This document shows, piece after piece, positions 1 through 6,799 of a DNA stretch of 64,000 bases (positions within the stretch are counted from its first letter, which is position 1; every line of letters begins with the position of its first letter). Source of the stretch: Streptomyces roseirectus (GTDB lineage Bacteria; Actinomycetota; Actinomycetes; Streptomycetales; Streptomycetaceae). The DNA lies in NCBI RefSeq assembly GCF_014489635.1, contig NZ_CP060828.1:4440001-4504000 (forward strand), written 5' to 3'. The notes under the pieces are model-generated. The model did not search any database. It saw nothing but the letters and a program-made list of their open reading frames with translations, and was not told where the DNA came from. The translations under genes were made by a program, and so were the position numbers.

Positions 1-245
1 ACGACGTCTCGGGCGGGGGTTTCCCGCTCGGCACGAGCCTACGTGGTCTGTGCGGGCGCTGCCCCGGCACTCTTTCGAGTGAGTCTCTTCCACGGCCTAT
101 ACCTGATCAAGGCCCACTTCCGGGCGTAAAAGCGGCGAAACCTTCCTCTTCGCCACCCATTGGGAGGTAGGAAGTGTCAGACGCACCGACGGACACGTCC
201 GGGTGCCACACGGGGTGCCGTCCGGCGGTATACGCGGGGCGGCGC
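1..245. other. Left-edge region without a recognisable gene
   Basis: No open frame here has a ribosome site, codon bias or recognisable protein motifs. A small inverted repeat, CACTC-TTTC-GAGTG, lies at about 68-81. The edge may hold the tail of a neighbouring gene outside the window, but I cannot show it. Confidence 0.4.
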
Positions 246-450
246 TGCGGGGTGGCTCTGCGGGGTGGCTCTCGGGTAGTGCCCCTCGCGGGGTGGCTCT
301 GGGGAGGTGGCTCCGGGGAGGTGACTCTCGGGGTGCGGCTCTCGGGGTGGCTCTGAAGCGGTAGCCCTCGGGGGGTCGCTCCCGAGGCGTAGCCCCTGAA
401 GGCCGGCCCTGGAGTGTGGCTCCCGGGGTGTACCCCCTGAGGGTTCACCC
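246..450. repeat. Degenerate 13-14-bp minisatellite, about 15 units
   Basis: The stretch can be cut end to end into about fifteen units of 12-14 bp, most of 14, with cores such as TGCGGGGTGGCTC, TCGCGGGGTGGCTC and CGGGGAGGTGACTC. The common core is close to GGGGTRGCTC. The array ends about 50 bp before the chosen start of the SLATT gene. A cleaner array of the same unit length and a similar core lies at 56091-56202. No reading frame through it looks like a protein. Confidence 0.75.
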
Positions 451-498
451 GGTGTGTCAGGTCAGGCAGTGGGAACGGGGTTCAGGAGGGAGTGCCGG

Positions 499-1254
499 GT
501 GGGTCAGCAGCCGGAGATGCAGCCCGAGGGTCCGCCTCAGGACGGACGGGACGAGGGGGCGGCCGGGCTGCGGCCGGGCGATCTCACCGGGCGGATGTTC
601 CCGCACGGCGACTGGGGCGAGCCCGCGGTGCGGCTCGACGAGCTGTACCGGTGGGTGGAGCAGGGGGCGCTGGAGACGGCGGCCTGGTACCTCGCCGACC
701 GGGGGTGGAAGCGGCGCGGGGCGCGGATCCTGCGGGGCGCCGCGGCGGGCGGTGCCGTGATCGGCGCCGCGCTGCCGCTGCTCGACCTCGCCGGCCTGTT
801 GCGGGGCGCCTCCCCGTGGGGGTACCTCGCGCTGCTGATCGCCGTGTCCTGCGTCGCCGTCGACCGGTCCTTCGGGCTGACCTCGGGGTGGATGCGGGAC
901 GTCGCCACCGCGCAGGCCGTCCAGCGCCGGCTCCAGATCCTCCAGTTCGACTGGGCCTCGGAGAGCGTCCGCGAGGTGCTGGGCCCCGCCGAGGGGACGG
1001 CCGGTGAGGCGGCCGAACGGTGCCTGGGCGTGCTGCGCCGCTTCTCGGAGGACGTCACGGATCTGGTGCGTACGGAGACGGCGGACTGGATGATCGAGTT
1101 CCGGACGTCGTCCACGTCCCTCGCGCTCCAGACCACCGCACCCACAGTCCCGCGCCAGGAGCCTCCCGGCCCGCACCAGGGGCGTTTCTCCCCTCCGCCG
1201 GTGAACGGGACGCGTCCGAACATGCCGAGGCAGAGGCCGCCGGAGCCGCGGTGA
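499..1254 (+). CDS. SLATT-type two-transmembrane protein
   Basis: Predicted 251 aa. The GTG at 499 was chosen because AGGAGG (484-489) lies nine bases upstream; an earlier GTG at 454 has no ribosome site. After a polar N-terminus the protein has two adjacent hydrophobic segments, the first around GAALPLLDLAGLL and the second around YLALLIAVSCVAV. A helical region and a Pro-rich tail follow. This layout matches the SLATT (SMODS/SLOG-associating 2TM effector) superfamily, some members of which are proposed pore-forming effectors of nucleotide-sensing conflict systems. No nucleotidyltransferase or SLOG gene is adjacent, so a defence role here is not supported; solo SLATT proteins are common in streptomycetes. 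It converges on the histidine kinase gene. Confidence 0.65.
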   Translation: MGQQPEMQPEGPPQDGRDEGAAGLRPGDLTGRMFPHGDWGEPAVRLDELYRWVEQGALETAAWYLADRGWKRRGARILRGAAAGGAVIGAALPLLDLAGLLRGASPWGYLALLIAVSCVAVDRSFGLTSGWMRDVATAQAVQRRLQILQFDWASESVREVLGPAEGTAGEAAERCLGVLRRFSEDVTDLVRTETADWMIEFRTSSTSLALQTTAPTVPRQEPPGPHQGRFSPPPVNGTRPNMPRQRPPEPR

Positions 1255-1321
1255 GGGGCGGGGCGGTGAGGGGCGGGCCGGGGCGGGGCGTCATACGGCA
1301 CCTGCACCCCGTACGACCACC

Positions 1322-2671
1322 TCACCCCCGTACGGCGACCTCGCCCTCGTCCTCCTCCTCGTCCCGTCCACCCCGTACCCCTCCTGCCGTACGTCCCGTA
1401 GTACCCGTACGTCCCGTAGCCCCCGTACGCCCCGTAGTCCCCGTGATACCCGTAGTACCCCCTGGGCCCCCTTCCGGCAGGCGTAGTACGGCCTCCGCGC
1501 CGCCCTCCGGGTGGTTGCGGAAGGTCAGGCGGGCGCCGAGGAGGCGGGTCTGCCCCGCGGCGATGCTGAGGCCGAGGCCCGTCCCGGCGGACGCGCACCC
1601 GGTGCGGAAACGTTGCGGCCCCGAGGTGGTGAGGACGGCGAGGGCGTCGAGCGGGAAGCCGGGCCCGTGGTCGCGGACGCGGACGACGGGGCCGTCGCCG
1701 CAGCGGTCGACGTCGACGGTGACCGGGGCCGCGCCGTGGCGCAGCGCGTTGGTGACGAGGTTGGTGAGGACCCGTTCCACCCGGCGCGGGTCGGTCTCCA
1801 CGAGCGTGTCCGCGACGATCCGCACCGCGACCCCTTCGAGCCCGGCGACCGCACGCCGCGCCATCGCGCTGACCTGCCGGAACTCGGTCTCGACGACCGC
1901 GCAGTCGGCGTCGAGGCGGGCGATCTCCAGGACGTCCTCGACGAGCCCGTGCAGCTTGCGCACCCCGCCCGCGACGAGGTCGCCGGCGGGTCCCGGCGGC
2001 AGCAGGCAGACCGCGGTGACCATGGCGGCGACCGGCGTGCGCAGCTCGTGCGCGATGTCGGCGGTGACGCGCCGCTCGGCTTCGAGGCGGGCGGCGAGCG
2101 CGTCGGCCATCGCGTTCATGGACCCGGCGAGCCGGGCGATCTCGTCGCGGCCGTGGGGGCGGACGCGGGCGTCGAGGTCGCCGTGGGCGATACGTTCCGC
2201 CGTCCGGGCGGCGGCCGTGGCGCGCCGGCCCATGCGTACGCCGAGGGCGAGGCCGAGCAGCGCGACGGTGCCGGTCGCGGCGGCGCCGGTGGTGGTGAGC
2301 GTCCGGTCCAGTTCGCCGAGCGCGTGCGCCTCGCGGTCGTAGGGGCGGGACAGCGCGAGGACGGTGCGGTCCGAGACGCGGGTCGCCGCCCACAGCACGG
2401 GGTGCGTACCGCTCTGGAGGTAGGTCGCACGTACCCCCCTGCCCATGAGGCGGGTCAGCGGCGCGGGCAGGTCGGGCGGGTCGAGGCGGGCGGCGGACTC
2501 GCGTCCGGCGGCGTGGTCGTAGGCGGCGGCGACCAGTTGGCGGTCGAGGTCGGCGCGGGCGGTGGCGAGCTGGTCGGCGGCGGTGATGCGGTGGACCAGC
2601 ACTCCGACGGCTCCGGCGACCCAGAGGGCCGCGACGGCGACGGCCAGCGCCACCTTCGTACCGAGGTTCAT
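1322..2671 (-). CDS. Sensor histidine kinase, CseC-like, with Gly-X-Thr repeat tail
   Basis: 449 aa. One N-terminal membrane segment (about residues 5-25), an extracytoplasmic sensor region, a second membrane segment (about 127-147), a HAMP linker, the H-box HELRTP, an N-box (NLVTNALRHG), and the G boxes DHGPGF and TGLGLSIA. Partner is the response regulator directly upstream; together they resemble CseC/CseB, the cell-envelope stress pair that controls sigE in S. coelicolor. The C-terminus is odd: after the ATPase domain the gene runs into a 9-bp tandem array (1387-1458) read as Gly-X-Thr triplets, then an acidic Glu/Asp-rich end. The tail is probably a late extension and dispensable for catalysis. 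RNA start: ATG with upstream GGGG. Confidence 0.85.
   Translation of the reverse strand: MNLGTKVALAVAVAALWVAGAVGVLVHRITAADQLATARADLDRQLVAAAYDHAAGRESAARLDPPDLPAPLTRLMGRGVRATYLQSGTHPVLWAATRVSDRTVLALSRPYDREAHALGELDRTLTTTGAAATGTVALLGLALGVRMGRRATAAARTAERIAHGDLDARVRPHGRDEIARLAGSMNAMADALAARLEAERRVTADIAHELRTPVAAMVTAVCLLPPGPAGDLVAGGVRKLHGLVEDVLEIARLDADCAVVETEFRQVSAMARRAVAGLEGVAVRIVADTLVETDPRRVERVLTNLVTNALRHGAAPVTVDVDRCGDGPVVRVRDHGPGFPLDALAVLTTSGPQRFRTGCASAGTGLGLSIAAGQTRLLGARLTFRNHPEGGAEAVLRLPEGGPGGTTGITGTTGRTGATGRTGTTGRTAGGVRGGRDEEEDEGEVAVRG
1387..1458. repeat. 9-bp tandem array, 8 units, inside kinase 3' end
   Basis: Eight contiguous 9-bp units read on the plus strand as CCGTACGTC, CCGTAGTAC, CCGTACGTC, CCGTAGCCC, CCGTACGCC, CCGTAGTCC, CCGTGATAC, CCGTAGTAC. 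On the coding (minus) strand each unit is GGN-NNN-ACG or close, giving Gly-X-Thr. The same unit recurs at about twenty other places in the window. Confidence 0.9.
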
Positions 2672-2675
2672 GGGT

Positions 2676-2735
2676 ATCCCCTAGGGGCGTTCCTCAGGGC
2701 ACCCCTGGGGGCGCGGCGTGTAAGGGGCACCCCTA
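2676..2735. repeat. Three CCCCTAGGGG-like palindromic boxes between kinase and regulator
   Basis: The 61-bp gap between regulator and kinase holds TCCCCTAGGGGCG, CACCCCTGGGGGCG and CACCCCTAGGGGCG, two of them centred on the palindrome CCCCTAGGGG. The last overlaps the regulator's stop. They could be a hairpin-forming intercistronic element or another expansion of the GGGG-rich minisatellite family. Confidence 0.55.
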
Positions 2736-3395
2736 GGGGCGCAGCTTGTAGCCGAAGCCGCGGACCGTCTCGATGCGGTCGCGGCCGATCTTGGCGCGCA
2801 GCCGCCGGATGTGGACGTCGACGACGCGGGTGTCACCGCTCCAGGCGTAGTCCCAGACCCTCTCCAGGAGGAGGTCGCGGGTGAGGACCGTGCCGGGGGA
2901 GGCGGTGAACTCCTGGAGGAGGCGGAGTTCGGTGGTGGTGAGCGCGAGGGGCCGGCCGGCGCGGTGCGCGGTCAGGGTGACGGGGCAGAAGTCCAGGTCG
3001 CCGAAGCTCAGGCGGGCTGCGCGGGGGGCCGTGGGGGCGGCGCGGCGCAGGAGGCAGCGGACGCGGGCGGCGAGGACCAGGCCGTCGAAGGGCTTCGTGA
3101 CGTAGTCGTCGGCCCCGGCCTCCAGGCCCATCACGACGTCGACGGGGTCGTTGCGGGCGGATATCAGCAGCACCGGTACGCGGGACTCGGCGCGGATGCG
3201 GCCGGCGAGGCTGACCCCGTTGAGGCCGGGGAGCATGATGTCCAGGACCGCGACGTCGGGTCTGCGCTCGCGGAAGAGGTCGAGGCCGGTCGTGCCGTCG
3301 GCGGCGGTCCGTACGGCGTAGCCGCTCGACTCCAGGGCGAGGCGGGTGGCCTCCCGGATCATCTCGTCGTCCTCTACCAGCAGGACCTCGTGCAT
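2733..3395 (-). CDS. OmpR-family response regulator, CseB-like
   Basis: 220 aa. A receiver domain with the acidic pair in LVEDDE, phospho-acceptor Asp in VLDIMLPG and the conserved Lys in YVTKPF, then a winged-helix DNA-binding domain ending in GFGYKLRP. The C-terminal segment TRVVDVHIRRLRAKIG closely resembles CseB, the response regulator for cell-envelope stress in streptomycetes. An AGGAGA site precedes ATG 3395. It sits between a lipoprotein gene and the kinase, the same order as cseA-cseB-cseC, but no ECF sigma factor gene lies upstream. I read it as a paralogue of CseB rather than the sigE-linked one. Confidence 0.85.
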   Translation of the reverse strand: MHEVLLVEDDEMIREATRLALESSGYAVRTAADGTTGLDLFRERRPDVAVLDIMLPGLNGVSLAGRIRAESRVPVLLISARNDPVDVVMGLEAGADDYVTKPFDGLVLAARVRCLLRRAAPTAPRAARLSFGDLDFCPVTLTAHRAGRPLALTTTELRLLQEFTASPGTVLTRDLLLERVWDYAWSGDTRVVDVHIRRLRAKIGRDRIETVRGFGYKLRP

Positions 3396-3411
3396 CGGTG
3401 TTCTCCTGGGG

Positions 3412-3444
3412 TGGGGGTCTGCTGAGGGGTGGGGGTCTAGGGGT
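3412..3444. repeat. GGGGTGGGGGTCT direct repeat
   Basis: Two copies of GGGGTGGGGGTCT in the gap between the lipoprotein and regulator genes, followed by AGGGGTATGAC, which resembles the GGTATGACGGG variant of the 9-bp repeat family. Confidence 0.6.
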
Positions 3445-3465
3445 ATGACAGGGGCGCGGCGGCCC

Positions 3466-3915
3466 TCATGCCTTCGGGACCCTGAGTCGTACGGGTCCTA
3501 CGTCCAGGGCCCAGCCGGGGGCGGGCGGGTGGTCGGGGGTGAGGACGGCGTGGCTGTAGTACGCGGCGTACTCGCGTTTGACGAGGCCGGTGAGGACGAG
3601 GCCGGCCGGGAAGGACGGGGAGTCGCCGTGGGGGCAGCCGGAGACGCAGGCGAAGTCGACGACGAGGCCGGTCGCGACGGCACGGGGCGTACCCCAGCCG
3701 TGCCACTTCAGGCCGTACAGGGTGGTGACGTCGGTGAGGTCCACCACGTCGGGGCTCTGCCGGGGGATCGAGCGCGCGTCGTCGATGTAGACCGGCCCCG
3801 ACCAGGGGATCGCGGACGGCGCCGGGCCCTCGACCCGGGCGCCGCCGGGGAGCCCGCCGCATCCCGTCAGCGCGAGGGCGAGCAGCACGGCCGTCGCGGG
3901 TCCGGCATGTCTCAT
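3466..3915 (-). CDS. Small secreted lipoprotein, CseA-like position
   Basis: 149 aa. A type II signal peptide with hydrophobic core and lipobox LTGC (residues 16-19) predicts a lipid-anchored exported protein. AAGGAG precedes the ATG. The mature part has two Cys in the CVSGC motif, is rich in Gly/Pro, and matches no enzyme that I recognise. It is first in an operon with a CseB-like regulator and a CseC-like kinase. In the known sigE-cseABC operon the CseA lipoprotein damps signalling by CseC, so a similar modulating role at the membrane is a reasonable inference from position only; I do not see clear sequence identity to CseA. Confidence 0.7.
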   Translation of the reverse strand: MRHAGPATAVLLALALTGCGGLPGGARVEGPAPSAIPWSGPVYIDDARSIPRQSPDVVDLTDVTTLYGLKWHGWGTPRAVATGLVVDFACVSGCPHGDSPSFPAGLVLTGLVKREYAAYYSHAVLTPDHPPAPGWALDVGPVRLRVPKA

Positions 3916-4031
3916 GCCGCTCTCCTTTCCGCAGCCTTCGGCCGTGTTCGGCCGTCTTCATGGGGAGGGCACCACTTTGACCCGCTCTCGGTAAACGCCA
4001 AATGTCCGGATATTAAGGATCGAGCAAAGCG

Positions 4032-4045
4032 TGGAAACGCTCCCA
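4032..4045. promoter_or_regulatory. LacI-family-like operator upstream of RNase gene
   Basis: TGGAAACGCTCCCA, reverse complement TGGGAGCGTTTCCA, is close to the palindromes bound by LacI/GalR regulators; the CebR box TGGGAGCGCTCCCA differs at two positions. It lies about 140 bp before the RNase start, in the divergent promoter region shared with the lipoprotein operon. Confidence 0.4.
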
Positions 4046-4186
4046 CGGCCGCGTAACAGCCGGACGACTTTTCCGACCGCCGGCTGTGACACGGCCGCCG
4101 GACCGTTGTCACGCCCCGCTGGTTCCTTGAGCCGCACCGGGGCCGACGGCCTCGGGTGAACTCCGGAACGAGTCGAGGAGCACGAG

Positions 4187-4831
4187 GTGTCGACCTCCCC
4201 TGCCCCGGTGTCCGCGCCCGACGCGGCACACCGTAAGAAGTCCCGGCTGCGCGGCCGCCGGGCCCTGACCGTCGCGGGCGTCCTGCTCGCCCTCGTCGGC
4301 GGCGCGGCCGGCACGGCGATCGCGCAGCCGCCGCCCGGCGCCTGCCGCCAGTGGTGCAACAACCCGCCGGGCGGCACCCCGACGATCACGAACCAGGAGT
4401 GGGACGACGCCGAACAGGCCGCCGACTTCTGGGCGAACCACCAGGTCGATCCCCATTTCACCTGGGGCGTGGGCCGGTTGAACGACGCGAACGGCCACGG
4501 GTGGCCCGGCCAGGCGCAGGGCGGTCGCTGGTTCGACTTCTGGGACAGCGCCGCGCACGCGTGGCGGAACATCTACTACGGCGGCACGTTCAACGACCGC
4601 GGCGGCGACCTCGCGGCGTTCGAGCAGCAGGCCCGCCACGAACCGTCGTCCCGCGCCTTCTCAACCGGCAACGGGCGTACGGCTCCTTACGTCGAGTACG
4701 ACATCGACGAGCACACCTCGACCCGTTCGCAGGACCGCGGTCTGCGGCGCATCATCCGCAATCCGCTGACCGGGAACGTCTTCGCGACCTGGGACCACTA
4801 CCAAACGTTTGCTTGGCTGGGCAAGTACTGA
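4187..4831 (+). CDS. Secreted guanyl-type ribonuclease (RNase N1/T1, barnase-like)
   Basis: 214 aa. GTG 4187 follows GAGGAG (4175-4180). An N-terminal basic stretch and hydrophobic core (about 25-46, ending AIAQPP) make a signal peptide. The C-terminal part carries the active-site arrangement of microbial guanyl-specific RNases: Glu170 in YVEYDI, the Arg pair 187-188 in RGLRRII, and His204 in WDHYQTF. Between signal and catalytic core lies a Trp/Asn/Gly-rich region, so the protein is longer than RNase Sa (about 96 aa). Such RNases cleave single-stranded RNA 3' to guanosine. The next gene encodes a barstar-type inhibitor, which supports the call. Likely roles are scavenging RNA or antagonism; target unknown. 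Confidence 0.75.
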   Translation: MSTSPAPVSAPDAAHRKKSRLRGRRALTVAGVLLALVGGAAGTAIAQPPPGACRQWCNNPPGGTPTITNQEWDDAEQAADFWANHQVDPHFTWGVGRLNDANGHGWPGQAQGGRWFDFWDSAAHAWRNIYYGGTFNDRGGDLAAFEQQARHEPSSRAFSTGNGRTAPYVEYDIDEHTSTRSQDRGLRRIIRNPLTGNVFATWDHYQTFAWLGKY

Positions 4832-4897
4832 CCGGCACTCCGGGGGCGCGGCACCGGCCGCGCCCCCTCCCTTCAACTACCGAGGCAGGTACGTCAC

Positions 4898-5251
4898 TTG
4901 AGCAGCACGCCGATCCTGATCCACCCCCTGTCCGAGGCTCCGGGCTCCGCGCGGGAAGTGAGCGGGACGCGCAGCCGCACCCGCCAGGACCTGTTCACCG
5001 AGTGGTCCGCCGGACTCGCCTTCCCCGCCCATTTCGGCCGCAACTGGGACGCGTTCACCGACTGCCTGCGCGACATCGTGCCGGTCGCGGTCATCGTCCG
5101 GGACGCCGCCGACCTCCTCGCCGACGCCCCGCCGCACGAACTCGCCGTCCTGCTCGACGTGTTGGCCGAGTCCGGTGGCGTCCGTCTCTTTCTCGACGAC
5201 ACCCCGGACCGCCTGGCCTCGCTGAACACACGCCTGTCGACGACGAGTTGA
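4898..5251 (+). CDS. Barstar family ribonuclease inhibitor
   Basis: 117 aa, cytoplasmic, no signal peptide. TTG 4898 was chosen because GAGGCAGG (4882-4889) lies eight bases upstream and no ATG/GTG in frame is better. Residues 46-57 (FGRNWDAFTDCL) match the inhibitory helix and loop of barstar, whose two Asp residues bind the RNase active site; here these would be Asp51 and Asp55. It follows the RNase gene by 66 bp and is probably cotranscribed, giving intracellular immunity against the enzyme before export. Its stop is 10 bp from the stop of the convergent peptidase gene. Confidence 0.85.
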   Translation: MSSTPILIHPLSEAPGSAREVSGTRSRTRQDLFTEWSAGLAFPAHFGRNWDAFTDCLRDIVPVAVIVRDAADLLADAPPHELAVLLDVLAESGGVRLFLDDTPDRLASLNTRLSTTS

Positions 5252-5261
5252 GCCCGACCGG

Positions 5262-6692
5262 CTACGACTGGGGCGAGGGGAACGCCACCGGCCCCCGCAA
5301 ACCGGCCCGGTTGACGGCCCGTACCCCGAAGAAGACGTTGTCCTTCGACAGGTCCACCTCGTACGAGGTCACGTCGCCGGCGTCGACGAGGTGCGTCCAC
5401 TCAGGCGCCGTCGTCTCCCGCCAGACGACCTCGTAGCCGGCGAGGTCGGGTTCCGTGCCCCGACTCCACACCAGGCGTGTCGAGTTGGTGAGCGCCGAGG
5501 TCACGATCCGCGCCCCGCGCGGGGCGCCCGGCGCCTGTGCCAGCGTCCACAGGGCGGCGGCGTTGACCCGCGCGACGCGCGTGGTGAAGCCGAAGTCGCA
5601 GAACTCGGGGAGGTCCCCGAACTGCCGCCCGTCCTCGACGCGTACGTCCTGGTGCTGGTGGGCGAAGTCCTCGGCGGGCTCGGTGAACCGCAGCGCGGGG
5701 TAGCCGTTCTCCAGGAAGGGGATGTGGTCGCCGCCCCGCAGATAGCGGTCGCGGCGGTAGATCACCCGGACGCGCATCCCGGTGGCGTCGTTGTCGGCAA
5801 CGTCCCTGACGAACCGGGCGAGTTGGCGGGTCTCGGAGTCGTTCTCGCCGCCCACCGACCGGCGGACGGCCGCCTGTTCGGGCGTCTCCGAGGTGGGCAC
5901 GCCTTCCGCGAACAGCCTGATGGTGTGCGGGTCGCGGGTCCCGTCGTCGGCGGTCGAGCTGCCGACGATGTCGTTGGTGAACATCGCCCGGACGTCCGCC
6001 CCAGTGTCCTTCAACTGCCGTGCCAGGTAACGCGATCCGTACAGCCCCTGCTCCTCCCCCGCGACCGCCGCGAACACGATCGTCGACGCCGGGCGCCGTC
6101 GCGCGAACACCCGCGCCAGTTCCAGGACGACGGCCACGCCGGACGCGTCGTCGTCCGCGCCCGGGGCGTCGGACACGGCGTCCATGACGTCGCTGACGCG
6201 CGAGTCGTAGTGCCCGGAGATCACGTGCACCCGCTCGGGCGTGACCGAACCCCGCAGGGTGGCAAGGACGTTGGTGATCCGGGTGGGGGCGGGGATCCTG
6301 GGCGCCGGTTCCTGGACGTACGACTGGAGCTCGACCGTCATCCTGCCGCCCGACTCCGCCGCGTACGACTGGAGTCGGTCCCTCAGCCAGTCGCGCGCGG
6401 CGCCGATACCGCGGGCCGGGTCGTCCTGGACGGAGAGGGTGTGGCGGGTGCCGAAGGAGACGAGGGTGCGGACGGTCTCCTCGATGCGGCTCTGGTCCAA
6501 CTCCTTGAGGATGGCGCGGAGTTCGCGGCTCGGGGGCTGGGTGGTCGCGGGGCGGGGAGTGCCGGTCGAGCGGGCGGCCGCGTGTGCCTCCGCGGCTTCG
6601 GCGGTGGCGGTGTCTGTGGCCGTGGTGCCCAGGGTGGCGGCGGTGGCCGCGGTCGCGGTGAGGACGGTGCGCCGGGTGGGGGTGGGGGGCAT
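5262..6692 (-). CDS. Tat-exported M28 family metallopeptidase
   Basis: 476 aa from ATG 6692, which has a perfect AGGAGGAG site; longer upstream readings lack one. Twin Arg at residues 7-8 (TRRTVLTA) with an Ala/Thr-rich hydrophobic region is a Tat signal. The catalytic domain shows the zinc ligands and acids of M28 aminopeptidases: HYD (161-163), the GADDDASG block (179-185) and AGEEQG (211-216), plus a later His in GGDHIPF. A C-terminal segment of about 90 residues looks like a fibronectin-III module. Expected to be a secreted zinc aminopeptidase; substrate preference cannot be read. Confidence 0.85.
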   Translation of the reverse strand: MPPTPTRRTVLTATAATAATLGTTATDTATAEAAEAHAAARSTGTPRPATTQPPSRELRAILKELDQSRIEETVRTLVSFGTRHTLSVQDDPARGIGAARDWLRDRLQSYAAESGGRMTVELQSYVQEPAPRIPAPTRITNVLATLRGSVTPERVHVISGHYDSRVSDVMDAVSDAPGADDDASGVAVVLELARVFARRRPASTIVFAAVAGEEQGLYGSRYLARQLKDTGADVRAMFTNDIVGSSTADDGTRDPHTIRLFAEGVPTSETPEQAAVRRSVGGENDSETRQLARFVRDVADNDATGMRVRVIYRRDRYLRGGDHIPFLENGYPALRFTEPAEDFAHQHQDVRVEDGRQFGDLPEFCDFGFTTRVARVNAAALWTLAQAPGAPRGARIVTSALTNSTRLVWSRGTEPDLAGYEVVWRETTAPEWTHLVDAGDVTSYEVDLSKDNVFFGVRAVNRAGLRGPVAFPSPQS

Positions 6693-6799
6693 GGCTCCTC
6701 CTGGGGCGGGGTTCCGTCGATGCTCCTGGAGTCGCCGGGGAGCGGCAAGAGGGCCCGAAGACAGGGGAGTTGGCGGGCGTGCGGTGAAGGGCCTTCGGG

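Noticed and set aside
107..448. Open frame of 113 aa on the minus strand at the left edge
   Set aside because: It runs through the 14-bp minisatellite and has no start signal or family resemblance.
454..498. Earlier GTG start for the SLATT gene
   Set aside because: No ribosome site; GTG 499 has AGGAGG at ideal distance.
499..1254. SLATT gene as part of a CBASS-like defence system
   Set aside because: No nucleotidyltransferase, SLOG or other effector gene is adjacent.
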